DNA from: Arthrobacter sp. MN05-02
GTDB taxonomy: Bacteria > Actinomycetota > Actinomycetes > Actinomycetales > Micrococcaceae
Length of the DNA: 64,000 nt
Direction: 5' to 3'
Assembly: GCA_004001285.1 (NCBI GenBank)
Contig: AP018698.1
Coordinates: 62,001 to 126,000, forward strand
In this document: piece after piece, positions 51,549-60,096 of the stretch
How the letters are laid out: each line of letters begins with the position of its first letter
Position numbering within the stretch: the first letter of the stretch is position 1
The notes under the pieces: model-generated
Databases searched by the model: none
What the model was told of the DNA's origin: nothing
What the model saw: the letters and a program-made list of their open reading frames with translations, nothing else
Program-made: the position numbers and the translations under genes

Positions 51549-51885
51549 ACACCAAGCCTGTACACCCCTGCAGGATCATGCAAATCCTCCACCTGGGGCT
51601 ACTTGATGCTGTTCTGCGGATGTCTCTAGCAATTCAGATAGGGGCTCGTCGCGCGCTTCTCGTGATTCTTGGCGGGGGTCAGAGATGGAAGTGGTGGTCC
51701 CGGTGGTCCCGGTGGTCGAGTTCGTCGGTGATGTCCTCGAGCCTGGACTGAGTTTCGGGATCGAGGGCGCCGTGGAGCGCGTCGAACGCATCCTCTCCCT
51801 CGACGACATCCAGTCGGGTTCACGCGTCCCTAGGTGTCGAGGGAACTGTTCCGGCCTTCACCATTTACCTCTTCCGGAACGCTTA
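51549..51885. other. intergenic stretch with a possible gene fragment
   Basis: On the minus strand at about 51679-51810, LDVVEGEDAFDALHGALDPE then TQSRLEDITDELDHR reads like the C-terminal end of a protein. It has an upstream stop and no start codon, so it is probably a fragment. The rest shows nothing recognisable. Confidence 0.35.
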
Positions 51886-51900
51886 TGTTGACTGTCAACA
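51886..51900. promoter_or_regulatory. GntR-type operator, site 1
   Basis: TGTTGACTGTCAACA, a perfect 15-bp palindrome about 48 bp before the TIM-barrel gene. Two close variants lie before the MFS gene. The symmetric TGT...ACA form fits FadR-subfamily GntR regulators, one of which is encoded at the end of this cluster. Confidence 0.75.
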
Positions 51901-51947
51901 ATGATCTGCGTAACGTGCCATAGGTCACGTTTAGAACGGTGAGGTCA

Positions 51948-52862
51948 ATGTCGATGTTCAGTCCCCTGGTCGTGTGTTCGTCCATCAGCTTCCGCCATCA
52001 GAACCTTCCGTTGGCTCTGAGCACGATGCAGAACCTCGGGTTTATGGCTATTGATCTAGGTGCTCTTCCAGGAGTATGCGATCACGTCCCCTTCGTTCTG
52101 GATCGCAGAGCAGTGGTCCAGGTAAGTTCTGAGGTGCGCTCCTCGGGCATGAGCGTGCTGTCGGTCAACGGTGACATCGGTGACCTCAATACAGCTCTGA
52201 GTCCACTTGAGTCAGTTGACCGGAATCAGCACCTCGAGATGCTTTTAGCCCTGACTGCCGACCTTGGAGCGACTGCGCTGGTGCTTCCCTGCGGGGCCCT
52301 GTCTCATGACCCTGTCCGAACTCTCGATGAAGACCTGGATCTCATAGCGGCCACCCTGACCGCGGCGTCAACAAGCGCAGCTGATGCAGGTGTCGAGATC
52401 TGGGTTGAGGCGCCTCACTTCTTCCGACTCTGCTGGGATATGGATCGGGCGGTGGATCTTCTGTCGCGACTGCCTCCAGCAGTGGGAGTGGTCATGGATT
52501 TCAGTCATCTCGTCGCCTCCGGAGCAGACCCGGTGGAGTTCGTAACCATCTTTCATAACCGCATCCGCCATGTGCACATCCGTGACGCAGTACCTGGCAA
52601 CATCAATCTCAGCGTCGGAAACGGACAGGTTGACTTTGCCTCGGGCATCGATGCCCTCATCGCATGTGGCTACACCGGGCACTTCGCACTGGAGCTGGAG
52701 ACCCGGGACGTAACCGCTGATCAGCGGCCCCAGGCAACAGCATCGGCTGCCGCCTACATCTCCCAACTCATCGAGAGGAGCGCCGCACAAGCGCCCTCCA
52801 ACGCCCCCACGGCCACCTCTACAACCAAGAACCCCAAACCAGCACAGGAGCATCATGACTAG
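51948..52862 (+). CDS. sugar phosphate isomerase/epimerase family TIM-barrel protein
   Basis: A ~304-residue xylose-isomerase-like TIM barrel. Visible elements are FMAIDLGALPGV, MLLALTADLGATALVLPCGA, GVEIWVEAPHFFRLCWDMDR (metal-ligand Glu), VGVVMDFSHLVASG (metal-ligand Asp, His), RIRHVHIRDA and HFALELETRDV (last ligand Glu). GAGG lies just upstream of the chosen ATG; starts at 51939 (GTG) and 51954 (ATG) are also possible. It is first in a cluster with an SDR, transporter and split transketolase, so it likely isomerises the imported sugar or its keto form. Confidence 0.85.
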   Translation: MSMFSPLVVCSSISFRHQNLPLALSTMQNLGFMAIDLGALPGVCDHVPFVLDRRAVVQVSSEVRSSGMSVLSVNGDIGDLNTALSPLESVDRNQHLEMLLALTADLGATALVLPCGALSHDPVRTLDEDLDLIAATLTAASTSAADAGVEIWVEAPHFFRLCWDMDRAVDLLSRLPPAVGVVMDFSHLVASGADPVEFVTIFHNRIRHVHIRDAVPGNINLSVGNGQVDFASGIDALIACGYTGHFALELETRDVTADQRPQATASAAAYISQLIERSAAQAPSNAPTATSTTKNPKPAQEHHD

Positions 52863-53628
52863 CATCCAGCGAACCGCCGTCATCACCGGAGCCACCTCCC
52901 CCCGAGGCATCGGCGTCACCACCGCACGCCGTTATGCCAAAGATGGCTGGGCCATCGTCGTCCTCGACCTCAACGGTGAGACCTCGGCAAAAGTTGCCAC
53001 CGAGATCAGCAGCGAATTCGGCGTCCCCGGCTTCGGCTACGCAGTAGACGTCACCAGCGAAGCCTCTGTTATCGCAGCCCACGAAGCGGTAGCTGCGGAG
53101 GTCACCGCCGGCAATTTGCCTCCGATTGGGGCGCTTGCCAACATCGCGGGTATCACCTCTCCCGTCCCGTTCTTGGAGACAACCTTGGATCTTTGGAACA
53201 AGGTCATGGCCGTCAACGCCACCGGCACCTATCTGGTGACCAAAGCCTTCCTGCCGGCGATGCTCGAGAACAAGTGGGGCCGTATCGTCAATATGTCCTC
53301 CGTTTCCGCACAGCGCGGCGGCGGCGTTTTCGGCAAGGTCCCCTACTCGGCCGCCAAAGCAGCGATCCTTGGATTCACCAAGGCTCTGGCCCGGGAACTG
53401 GCCGACAGCGGCGTCACCGTCAACGCCGTCACCCCCGGTGCCGTCGACACCAACATCAGGGTCGGCAGCACTCCGGAGCAGGAGGCGGCCCTCGCCCGGG
53501 ACATTCCCCTGGGCCGCACGGCGACGACGGACGAGGTCGCAGGAGTCATCGCCTTTCTGTCCTCGGATGACTCCTCCTACCTCACCGGAACCACGATTGA
53601 CATCAACGGTGGAAGCCACATCCACTAA
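52855..53628 (+). CDS. short-chain dehydrogenase/reductase
   Basis: A 257-residue classical SDR. The cofactor motif ITGATSPRGIGVTTARRYA replaces the usual G-x3-G-x-G with a longer loop. N-I-A-G, then the Ser at NMSSVSAQ, and Y-S-A-A-K (VPYSAAKAAILGF) form the catalytic set. The C-terminus ends YLTGTTIDINGG. It overlaps the TIM-barrel gene by 8 bp and so is co-translated. It probably oxidises a polyol or sugar in the same pathway. Confidence 0.9.
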   Translation: MTSIQRTAVITGATSPRGIGVTTARRYAKDGWAIVVLDLNGETSAKVATEISSEFGVPGFGYAVDVTSEASVIAAHEAVAAEVTAGNLPPIGALANIAGITSPVPFLETTLDLWNKVMAVNATGTYLVTKAFLPAMLENKWGRIVNMSSVSAQRGGGVFGKVPYSAAKAAILGFTKALARELADSGVTVNAVTPGAVDTNIRVGSTPEQEAALARDIPLGRTATTDEVAGVIAFLSSDDSSYLTGTTIDINGGSHIH

Positions 53629-53633
53629 GTAAG

Positions 53634-53657
53634 CCCTCCTGCCAGGAATGGCGGGGG
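53634..53657 (+). terminator. hairpin after the SDR gene
   Basis: CCCTCCTGCCA and TGGCGGGGG pair over about 9 bp around a 4-nt loop, followed by TTTG. It is a moderate stem that may partly end the first transcript. Confidence 0.5.
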
Positions 53658-53744
53658 TTTGAAGCGGTCGGAAACTTACCGGCACCCGTGTCTTCACGTC
53701 ATTTGTGAATGCAATCCGCAGGGGAAGCTTCCCGCTCCCTTATC

Positions 53745-53759
53745 TGTCGACTGTTGACA
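53745..53759. promoter_or_regulatory. GntR-type operator, site 2
   Basis: TGTCGACTGTTGACA matches the 51886 palindrome with one changed base in each arm. It is 52 bp from site 3 (five helical turns), both upstream of the MFS gene. Confidence 0.65.
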
Positions 53760-53796
53760 ATGCATGTGCCTCAAGTCACACTTGCAGGAAACGCAG

Positions 53797-53811
53797 TGTT
53801 AACAGTCAACA
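53797..53811. promoter_or_regulatory. GntR-type operator, site 3
   Basis: TGTTAACAGTCAACA lies 20 bp before the MFS start codon. It has the same TGTTRAC-N-GTCAACA form as the other two sites, suggesting direct repression of the transporter/transketolase genes. Confidence 0.65.
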
Positions 53812-53831
53812 CAACTTCCAGTAAAGGACCC

Positions 53832-55172
53832 ATGATGAGCAATGAAGCTCTGCAGATGCGAGGCCATGTCCATGGGACGAAGGATGCCCGCAAGGTAGCC
53901 GTCGGATCCGGGGTCGGTGCAGTCATCGAGACCTACGACTTCATCGGCTTCGGAACGGCTGCAGCTCTCTACTTCGGGCCGGCCTTCTTCCCTGGGGCGG
54001 ATCCCGTCACTGCAACCCTGGCCTCGTTCGCCACCCTGGGCGTCGGCTTCGCGGCCCGCCCTCTCGGTGGCATCATCGGCGGCCACCTCGGAGACAAGGT
54101 AGGCCGCAAGCCTGTCCTTGTGGCATCACTGATCATCATGGGGCTCGCGACCTTCGCTATCGGCCTGCTCCCCACCTACGCAACCGTGGGCATTCTCGCC
54201 CCCATCCTGCTGGTGATCGTGCGCATCATTCAGGGGCTGGCCTTCGGCGCCGAATGGGGAGGCGCGATTCTGATGAGCTACGAGCACGCCCCATGGAAGT
54301 CCAAGGGAAAGTACACCGGCATCGTTCAGGCAGGGTTCCCCGTCGGACTTCTCCTGGCGAACCTCGTCTTCCTCGCCAGCGCCAACCTGATCGGTGACTG
54401 GGCCTGGCGGATACCGTTCCTCGCCAGCATCGTCCTCGTCGCCGTCGGCCTGATCATCCGCTCCAAGGTCCCCGAGTCGCCGGTCTTCGAGGACGTCAAG
54501 GACCAGGGCAACATCGTCAAAAATCCGATCGTGCAGGTCATCCGCCAGGACTGGCGCAGCATCGTCCGCGGCATCTGCCTCCGCGTCGCCGAAACCGCCG
54601 GGTACGCCGTCGCGGTCACCTACATGATTTCCTACCTCAACACGACCGAGCTTGCGACACGAACCGAGACCCTGACGTCCCTGTGCGTTGCATCATTCAT
54701 CGGCATCTTCGCCACCATGGGCTGGGCCCGCCTGACAGACCGTGTAGGACGGCGCCCTGTTTACATCTGGTCCTGCGCCTTCGCCGTCCTCTTCGGCATC
54801 CCGATGTTCCTGCTCGCCAACACCGGCCTGTTCATCTGCGTGATGATTACCATCGTCATCTCCTACGCCGTCTGCCAGAACTCCCTGGCCGGCGCCCAGG
54901 GTGCGTGGTTCCCCGAGCTGTTCCAGGCCAAGACCCGGGCCTCCGGAGCCTCCCTGGCCTACCAGATCTCCGCGATGGTGTCCGGCTTCACTCCCTTCAT
55001 CACCACCCTGCTGTACATCCAGCTCGACTGGCTCGGCCCGGCCCTGCTGTTCTCCACCTACGCACTCATCGGCCTCATTGCGGCAATCATGACCCGCGAA
55101 ACCTGGGGGCGCAGGGAACGACAGCTCGCCGAGGAAGCCGGCAAGTCCACCCCCCTGCCCCAGCACGTCTGA
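53832..55172 (+). CDS. MFS transporter, metabolite:H+ symporter (MHS) type
   Basis: A 446-residue membrane protein with twelve predicted helices. MHS-family marks are GAVIETYDFIGFGTAAALYF near the start, FAARPLGGIIGGHLGDKVGR in loop 2-3, IIQGLAFGAEWGGAILMSYE, and AWRIPFLASIVLVAVG. AAAGGA precedes the ATG pair at 53832/53835. Relatives carry organic acids, betaine or shikimate with protons. In this cluster it likely imports the substrate of the SDR/transketolase pathway. Two operator-like palindromes lie in its promoter. Confidence 0.9.
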   Translation: MMSNEALQMRGHVHGTKDARKVAVGSGVGAVIETYDFIGFGTAAALYFGPAFFPGADPVTATLASFATLGVGFAARPLGGIIGGHLGDKVGRKPVLVASLIIMGLATFAIGLLPTYATVGILAPILLVIVRIIQGLAFGAEWGGAILMSYEHAPWKSKGKYTGIVQAGFPVGLLLANLVFLASANLIGDWAWRIPFLASIVLVAVGLIIRSKVPESPVFEDVKDQGNIVKNPIVQVIRQDWRSIVRGICLRVAETAGYAVAVTYMISYLNTTELATRTETLTSLCVASFIGIFATMGWARLTDRVGRRPVYIWSCAFAVLFGIPMFLLANTGLFICVMITIVISYAVCQNSLAGAQGAWFPELFQAKTRASGASLAYQISAMVSGFTPFITTLLYIQLDWLGPALLFSTYALIGLIAAIMTRETWGRRERQLAEEAGKSTPLPQHV

Positions 55173-55208
55173 CCCACACCTCGTTTCCGGGAACCAGAAA
55201 GAGCACCC

Positions 55209-56117
55209 ATGACTCTGACACCAACACCCACCACTACGCCGGACCGCGGCACTCAACCAGCTGATTTCGGCGCGCGGGTCACCAATGTCGAAGCAGCTGC
55301 CTACCGGGCCCGTCACTATGCCCTGAACATGGGCGAGGTACAGGGACAGGGCTACGTCGGCCAGGCGCTTGGCTCCGCGGACATGTTCGCCGCCGTCTAC
55401 GCGGACCAGCTCCGGCACCGTCCCGAAGACCCGCACTGGGAGGACCGCGACCGGTTCCTGCTCTCCACAGGCCACTACGCCATCGGCCACTACGCCGCCC
55501 TCGCAGAAGCCGGCATCATCCCCATCGACGAACTGGACACCTACGGATCCGACGACTCCCGGCTCCCCATGTCGGGCATGGCGTCCTACACGCCCGGCAT
55601 GGAGATTTCCGGCGGCTCCCTGGGCCACGGCCTGGGCGTCGCCGTAGGGATGGCACTGGGCCTGCGGATGAGGGGCTCGGACTCGAGAATCTTCAACTTC
55701 CTCTCCGACGGCGAATTGGACGAAGGATCGACCTGGGAAGCCGCCATGGGAGCCCACCACCATCAGCTGGGTAACCTCACCGCCCTGGTGGATATGAACG
55801 CGTTGCAGGCCGACGGCGCCACCAAGACAGTGCTGAGCATCGAACCCGCCACCGACAAGTGGGCGTCCTTTGGCTGGTATACCCAGCGCGTGGATGGGAA
55901 CGACGCCGCAGCCCTGTTGGAAGCGCTCGATAACATCGCCCGCGAGGCAACTCCGACCGGCCGGCCCTCGGTCATCCTGTGCGACACGAAGGTCGGCAAG
56001 GCCGTTCCTCTGCTGGAAGAACGGGAGAAGGCCCACTTCATGCGCATCGAAGAAGACGAATGGCAGATCTGCCGCGAGCAGCTGACCACCGGACACGACG
56101 GAAAGGCAGCCCGATGA
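55209..56117 (+). CDS. transketolase, N-terminal (thiamine-diphosphate-binding) subunit
   Basis: A 302-residue half-transketolase. QGQGYVGQALGSADMFAAVY, DRFLLSTGHYAIGHYAALAE, PGMEISGGSLGHGLGVAVGM, and the ThDP motif FLSDGELDEGSTWEAAM through LVDMNALQADG are all present. Split transketolases act as heteromers with the gene that overlaps it. Some split pairs act on branched or short sugars such as apulose-4-phosphate rather than in the pentose phosphate pathway. The dedicated cluster here favours a specialised substrate. It starts 36 bp after the MFS gene. Confidence 0.9.
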   Translation: MTLTPTPTTTPDRGTQPADFGARVTNVEAAAYRARHYALNMGEVQGQGYVGQALGSADMFAAVYADQLRHRPEDPHWEDRDRFLLSTGHYAIGHYAALAEAGIIPIDELDTYGSDDSRLPMSGMASYTPGMEISGGSLGHGLGVAVGMALGLRMRGSDSRIFNFLSDGELDEGSTWEAAMGAHHHQLGNLTALVDMNALQADGATKTVLSIEPATDKWASFGWYTQRVDGNDAAALLEALDNIAREATPTGRPSVILCDTKVGKAVPLLEEREKAHFMRIEEDEWQICREQLTTGHDGKAAR

Positions 56118-57139
56118 GCGCCAGCACCACCACCGAGGCCCCCGACACGACGGCAGCCGTCAAGCCGAAGCTGAAGACTTCGGCGATGATTGCCTCCTTC
56201 GCGGATCCCGGCCAGAAGACCGCACCCGCTCCTTTCGGTCACGCATTGGTCCGGGCAGCCGAGGAGAACGCGAGAATCGTCGGTCTCACAGCCGACCTCG
56301 GCAAGTACACCGACATGCACATCTTTGCCAAAGCCTTCCCCGACAGGTTCTTCCAGATGGGCATGGCTGAGCAGCTCCTCTTCGGAGCAGCCGCCGGCAT
56401 GGCCGAAACAGGGCTCGTACCCTTCGCCTCCACGTACGCGGTCTTCGCGGCCCGACGCGCCTACGACTTCCTGTGCCTGGATATCGCCGAACCGAACCTC
56501 AACGTCAACATCGTCGGCGGGCTTCCCGGCCTGACGACCGGGTACGGACCGAGCCACCAGGCGACGGAGGACATCGCCATCTTCCGCGGCATGCCGAACC
56601 TCACCATCGTGGACCCCTGTGACTCGCTGGACATCGAGCAGGCCGTACCCCAGCTCGCCGCGTCAGAAGGACCGACCTACCTTCGTCTGCTCAGGGGTAA
56701 CGTTCCCACCGTCCTGGACGAATACGACTACACGTTCGAGCTCGGCAAGGCCAAGGAACTCCGCCCCGGACGGGACGTCCTGTTCATCTCCAGCGGCCTC
56801 ATGACCATGAGGGCGCTGCAGGCCGCCGAGGAACTCGGAAGCCACAACGTCGACGTCGCCGTCATCCACTCCCCCACCATCAAACCCTTTGACAACGAAA
56901 CTATCCTTCGCGAGTTGGGCAAGGACCGCCTTGTCGTCACCCTCGAGAACCACACCGAGATCGGCGGTCTGTTTGAAACTGTCGCCGGCGTGGCGGTACG
57001 CCACGGAGTGGGTGCAAAGGTGACACCCATCGCCCTCCCTGATCTGTTCCTAGATGCCGGCGCGTTGCCCACCCTGCACGAGAAGTACGGGCTGTCCCGC
57101 GACCGCATCGTGCAGAAAGTCCTCGCCGAACTGTCCTAG
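56114..57139 (+). CDS. transketolase, C-terminal (pyrimidine-binding and lid) subunit
   Basis: A 341-residue partner subunit. VGLTADLGKYTDMHIFAKAF is near residue 55, FFQMGMAEQLLFGAAAGMAE carries the Glu that activates thiamine diphosphate, and GGLPGLTTGYGPSHQATEDI and the C-terminal domain (DVLFISSGLMTMRALQAAEE, VTLENHTEIGGLFETVA) follow. Its ATG overlaps the first subunit's stop (ATGA), as expected for a two-subunit enzyme. The longer frame upstream lies inside the first subunit and is rejected. Confidence 0.9.
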   Translation: MSASTTTEAPDTTAAVKPKLKTSAMIASFADPGQKTAPAPFGHALVRAAEENARIVGLTADLGKYTDMHIFAKAFPDRFFQMGMAEQLLFGAAAGMAETGLVPFASTYAVFAARRAYDFLCLDIAEPNLNVNIVGGLPGLTTGYGPSHQATEDIAIFRGMPNLTIVDPCDSLDIEQAVPQLAASEGPTYLRLLRGNVPTVLDEYDYTFELGKAKELRPGRDVLFISSGLMTMRALQAAEELGSHNVDVAVIHSPTIKPFDNETILRELGKDRLVVTLENHTEIGGLFETVAGVAVRHGVGAKVTPIALPDLFLDAGALPTLHEKYGLSRDRIVQKVLAELS

Positions 57140-57264
57140 GACAGCACAAGGGACCTCACAGCTAGATGATGCAGGAACTAACCTCCATGAAGGACTTGTC
57201 GGTCCGTAAGATCAATGTCAACGAACAAATGTCGACACTCAGCACCGGCGGAGAAGGATTCATC

Positions 57265-57936
57265 ATGACGGCAGCACCACCATCACTTCTGGGAGGACTC
57301 GAAAAGAACAACCTCCGCCAATTGGCTCTGACCGCCCTCCGTCGCGCGATTACGACCGGTGAGCTCGCCCCTGGGACGCATCTGGTGGAGACGGAATTGT
57401 CGGAGAAGCTGCAGATCAGCCGGGGCACCCTGCGGGAGGCCATGCGGCAGCTGCAGCAGGAAGGACTGATTTCGGCCGGCGCCCGGGGGCGGCTTGCGGT
57501 GCGACACCTGGGCAGTGCCGATGTTCGCGACATTTTCCAGGTTAGAGCAGCTTTGGAGGGACTGGCTGCTCGGATGCTGTCCGAGCAGAACGACCGGGAT
57601 GCTGTCATAAAGGAGCTTGAGGAGGGGATCCTGCGGATGGAGGAATCGGCGGATGGCACGTTGGATGAGCGCATCGAGGCCGACCTGAACTTCCACCAGA
57701 TGCTCTGCTCACTCACTGGCAATCGGACGCTACTTCATTCCTGGAAGTCCCTTGAGGGGTCCATCCGGATGAGCGTCATGTACGCAGGAGTGGATCAGGC
57801 ACTGAGCAACATGAGCCCCCACCGCCACGCGGGCATCGTCGAAGCAATCAAGACCGGTGATTCTCTGGGAGCAGCCCGCGCCGTCGAAGACCACATGCAT
57901 GAAACAGCACAAATCCTCACCGGCAACGGCGCCTGA
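57265..57936 (+). CDS. GntR-family regulator, FadR subfamily (FCD domain)
   Basis: A 223-residue regulator. The winged helix reads LRQLALTALRRAITTGELAP through LVETELSEKLQISRGTLREA, MRQLQQEGLI. The FCD ligand domain has DIFQVRAALEGLAARML, DLNFHQMLCSLTGNRTLLH and HAGIVEAIKTGDSLGAARAV, including the usual Asp/His metal positions. AGAAGGA precedes the ATG at 57265. TGTCAAC and TGTCGACA half-sites lie at about 57216-57237, so it may also control itself. It likely represses the cluster until a pathway sugar or acid binds. Confidence 0.9.
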   Translation: MTAAPPSLLGGLEKNNLRQLALTALRRAITTGELAPGTHLVETELSEKLQISRGTLREAMRQLQQEGLISAGARGRLAVRHLGSADVRDIFQVRAALEGLAARMLSEQNDRDAVIKELEEGILRMEESADGTLDERIEADLNFHQMLCSLTGNRTLLHSWKSLEGSIRMSVMYAGVDQALSNMSPHRHAGIVEAIKTGDSLGAARAVEDHMHETAQILTGNGA

Positions 57937-57996
57937 CTCCGCCCATACCGGTCACACCTGACCTGCCGCGACCGGCGTGCAGTGAAGGCGCCCTCA

Positions 57997-58047
57997 GTGC
58001 TTACGAAGATTCTAGTGGGCAATTGTGGAGAGATTGCGATCCGATGA
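57997..58047 (+). pseudogene. biotin carboxylase N-terminal fragment
   Basis: The frame GTG...TGA reads LTKILVGNCGEIAIR, stop. This is the start of an acyl-CoA or pyruvate carboxylase biotin-carboxylase subunit (K-I-L-V-A-N-R-G-E-I-A-I-R) with A-to-G and R-to-C changes. It stops after 16 codons. The rest of 57937-58340 shows no gene. It is a relic, on the opposite strand to the broken pyruvate carboxylase gene. Confidence 0.6.
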
Positions 58048-58340
58048 CCGCCACCCAAGCCACGAAAAAGGCCGCCACCGCCACAACTCACACTTCTTAG
58101 CGTCGCAAGACTTCTCAGTGCGCAACCGGTCAAAACTGACGGACTGACGCTGAAGGGCTGGCGCGCCTGTTGCCCGCCGGCATGGCCCCGAACAACGACG
58201 AGCTGGTCGCCCCGGGGAACGATCACTTATAGGGGCACGGTGGTCTGTGGGAAGGGGGTCGGCTGTACCTGCCATCCTGGTCATCCGCTTGCGGTGGGTG
58301 GATTTCAAAGCCGTCCACCTATGTAGCTTTGGGCCAGGAC

Positions 58341-58395
58341 CGCCACCACCGAAGGGGTGGTGAATATCGTGTTGGCGACCCCTTTGGTGGTGGCG
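58341..58395 (-). terminator. terminator after the second SDR gene
   Basis: Arms 58341-58358 and 58378-58395 pair over 18 bp (one G-T type mismatch) with a 19-nt loop, about 24 bp past the minus-strand stop at 58419. Confidence 0.7.
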
Positions 58396-58418
58396 CGTGT
58401 GGTGCGAGGGGGCGTTAG

Positions 58419-59102
58419 TCAGGTTGTGGTGGACGTTCCGTTGTAGATAATTTCGGTGTCGGTGACGGTGCCGTCGTGCAGTTTGATGAACTCGGGTGCA
58501 ATGACTTCCGGGTCGAAGTCGGTGCCACGGGCGGTCGGGCCGTTGACGGTAAGGAGCCCGACCCGTACGCCGCTGCCGGCGAGGTCCTCTGCCAGGGTTA
58601 GGGCGATTGAGCGCATGGCGGATTTGCCAGCGCTCAAGGTACCGAAGCCGTAGCCCCTGGGTGTGAGCGCGAATCCATTGCCGGTGAAAAGCAGTGAGCC
58701 CTCGCCTGCTGCCACGAGTGCGGGTGCGAAACGGTGGACGAGGTGTTGTGCCGCGCCCGCGTTGACGATGAGGCTGTGTGCAAAGGCTGCCGGGTCGACC
58801 TGATGTGTGAAGCCTGCGGGCTGGGACGTGAACGCGTTGAACAGGATGACGCTGGGGTCGCCCCCTGCCCATGTGCGGATGTCGCGGACGGCGGCGTCGA
58901 TGGAGTCGCCATTCGCGCCGTCGGCGAGGAATGCTTTTGCGGTCGCCCCGGTCGCTTCGAACTGATTGACGAGCCAATCAAGTTTCGCTCTGGTGCGGGC
59001 GACGAGAGCGAGCTGGTAGCCGAGCGCGGCGAACTCGCGGGCGGCCGCCGCGCCGATACCGGGACCCGCGCCGAAGATGACAGCGGTTCTGGTCAGTGCC
59101 AT
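58419..59102 (-). CDS. short-chain dehydrogenase family protein
   Basis: A 227-residue SDR-like protein. The cofactor motif GAGPGIGAAAAREFAALGY is at residues 11-29, but the usual Y-x3-K is not clear: GFGTLSAGKSAMRSIALTLA has a Lys without the Tyr four residues before. It may therefore be an atypical or non-catalytic SDR. It ends with a normal-looking C-terminus, so truncation is not obvious. A flavin-oxidoreductase remnant and an ArsR gene lie upstream, a common arrangement with redox enzymes for xenobiotic compounds. Confidence 0.82.
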   Translation of the reverse strand: MALTRTAVIFGAGPGIGAAAAREFAALGYQLALVARTRAKLDWLVNQFEATGATAKAFLADGANGDSIDAAVRDIRTWAGGDPSVILFNAFTSQPAGFTHQVDPAAFAHSLIVNAGAAQHLVHRFAPALVAAGEGSLLFTGNGFALTPRGYGFGTLSAGKSAMRSIALTLAEDLAGSGVRVGLLTVNGPTARGTDFDPEVIAPEFIKLHDGTVTDTEIIYNGTSTTT

Positions 59103-59161
59103 GGGAATCTCCTTGAAGTTAAGTGAGCGCTACTGAAGGAAGCGGTTAGTGGAGCGCGGGC

Positions 59162-59247
59162 TTAGTGATCGAGCGTGGGGTAGTTGATGTAGCCCTCAGC
59201 GGTAGGGGCGTAGAACAGTTCGGGCCGCGTGAAAAGACACGCTACAT
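59162..59247 (-). pseudogene. old yellow enzyme (alkene reductase) C-terminal remnant
   Basis: The minus frame ends LFTRPELFYAPTAEGYINYP then TLDH and stop. This is the conserved C-terminus of NADH:flavin oxidoreductases (F-Y-x-x-x-x-x-G-Y-x-D-Y-P-x-L). A stop lies just upstream and the rest of the gene is gone. Confidence 0.65.
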
Positions 59248-59297
59248 GATCTACGCATAAACACGTACATCCCTCGAATGGCAGTAGGCTTCAGGTC

Positions 59298-59582
59298 ATG
59301 GCCAGCCGCACATCGTCCCCCCTTGCTCACCCGGAGGTCGACACCTTTGATCTGCTCAAGATCTTTGGTGCACTCTCCGACCCCGTGCGCCTGGGCATTA
59401 TCGTTCGGCTCCACGGTGAGCCGGGCTTGAGCTGCGGCGGGTTCTACCCTCACCTGACCCCGTCAGTACTTACCCGCCATTTCAAGGTCCTACGGGAAGC
59501 CGGGATCATCCACCAACAGGACTCAGGCGCCCGTCGCGAGAATCTCCTGCGCAAGGACGAACTCGATCAGCGCTTCCCTTGA
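59298..59582 (+). CDS. ArsR-type helix-turn-helix regulator
   Basis: A 94-residue winged helix. FDLLKIFGALSDPVRLGIIV, then LTPSVLTRHFKVLREAGIIH and RRENLLRKDELDQRFP are an ArsR fold with the usual S-D-P-x-R and S-x-x-x-x-H-x-x-x-L-x-x-A-G. No vicinal Cys metal site is seen (one lone Cys in SCGGF). It is divergent from the flavin-oxidoreductase remnant and SDR, which it probably regulated. Confidence 0.87.
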   Translation: MASRTSSPLAHPEVDTFDLLKIFGALSDPVRLGIIVRLHGEPGLSCGGFYPHLTPSVLTRHFKVLREAGIIHQQDSGARRENLLRKDELDQRFP

Positions 59583-59764
59583 CTTATCGACCTCATCGTT
59601 AGTGAAGCCTCCGATAGCAAAATCGCAGGGCTCCCAGGCAAGTGATCCCCTGACCGCGTGAGAGATGTGCACCGGAAGTGTCGCCGCCTTGGGAACTGAT
59701 CATCCGTCAGACAAAGGTGCGTCATGGAACAGGAATCGCAGCTCGAGATCGTGCTGATCGTCGT

Positions 59765-60034
59765 TCACTGTCGTATTTCTTTTTTGATGTCCACGTCATC
59801 GCTGTAGTGGAATGCGCGTCGGCTACCGGAGCGCACGGGCAGCACCCAGATCACTGTGGCGTCATGGGTGAGGACGTCAACGACCGCTTCGTAGGGAGTC
59901 TCCTTCCCTTCCTGCACCGTGACCCGGTCGTAGGGCAGCAAATCGGCCCAGTCTTTCCGCCCGGTGCGGACGGAAAGACTGGTGGGGAAGGGGGATATGT
60001 ACGGCCTCATCCGCCGCCGGAAGGGTTGTGCCAT
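59765..60034 (-). CDS. small conserved-looking hypothetical protein
   Basis: An 89-residue protein starting MAQPFRRRMRPYISPFPTSL. It continues DLLPYDRVTVQEGKETPYEA, THDATVIWVLPVRSGSRRAF and ends in a charged tail (DDVDIKKEIRQ). GGGAAAGG is upstream. The composition is coding-like, but the family is not recognised. It lies 62 bp after the broken pyruvate carboxylase gene. Confidence 0.55.
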   Translation of the reverse strand: MAQPFRRRMRPYISPFPTSLSVRTGRKDWADLLPYDRVTVQEGKETPYEAVVDVLTHDATVIWVLPVRSGSRRAFHYSDDVDIKKEIRQ

Positions 60035-60096
60035 GATCGTGTGTTGCCTTTCCCACGGGGTCGCGCTGTGGGGTGGTTCTGTGGCTGGGTTTGGCC

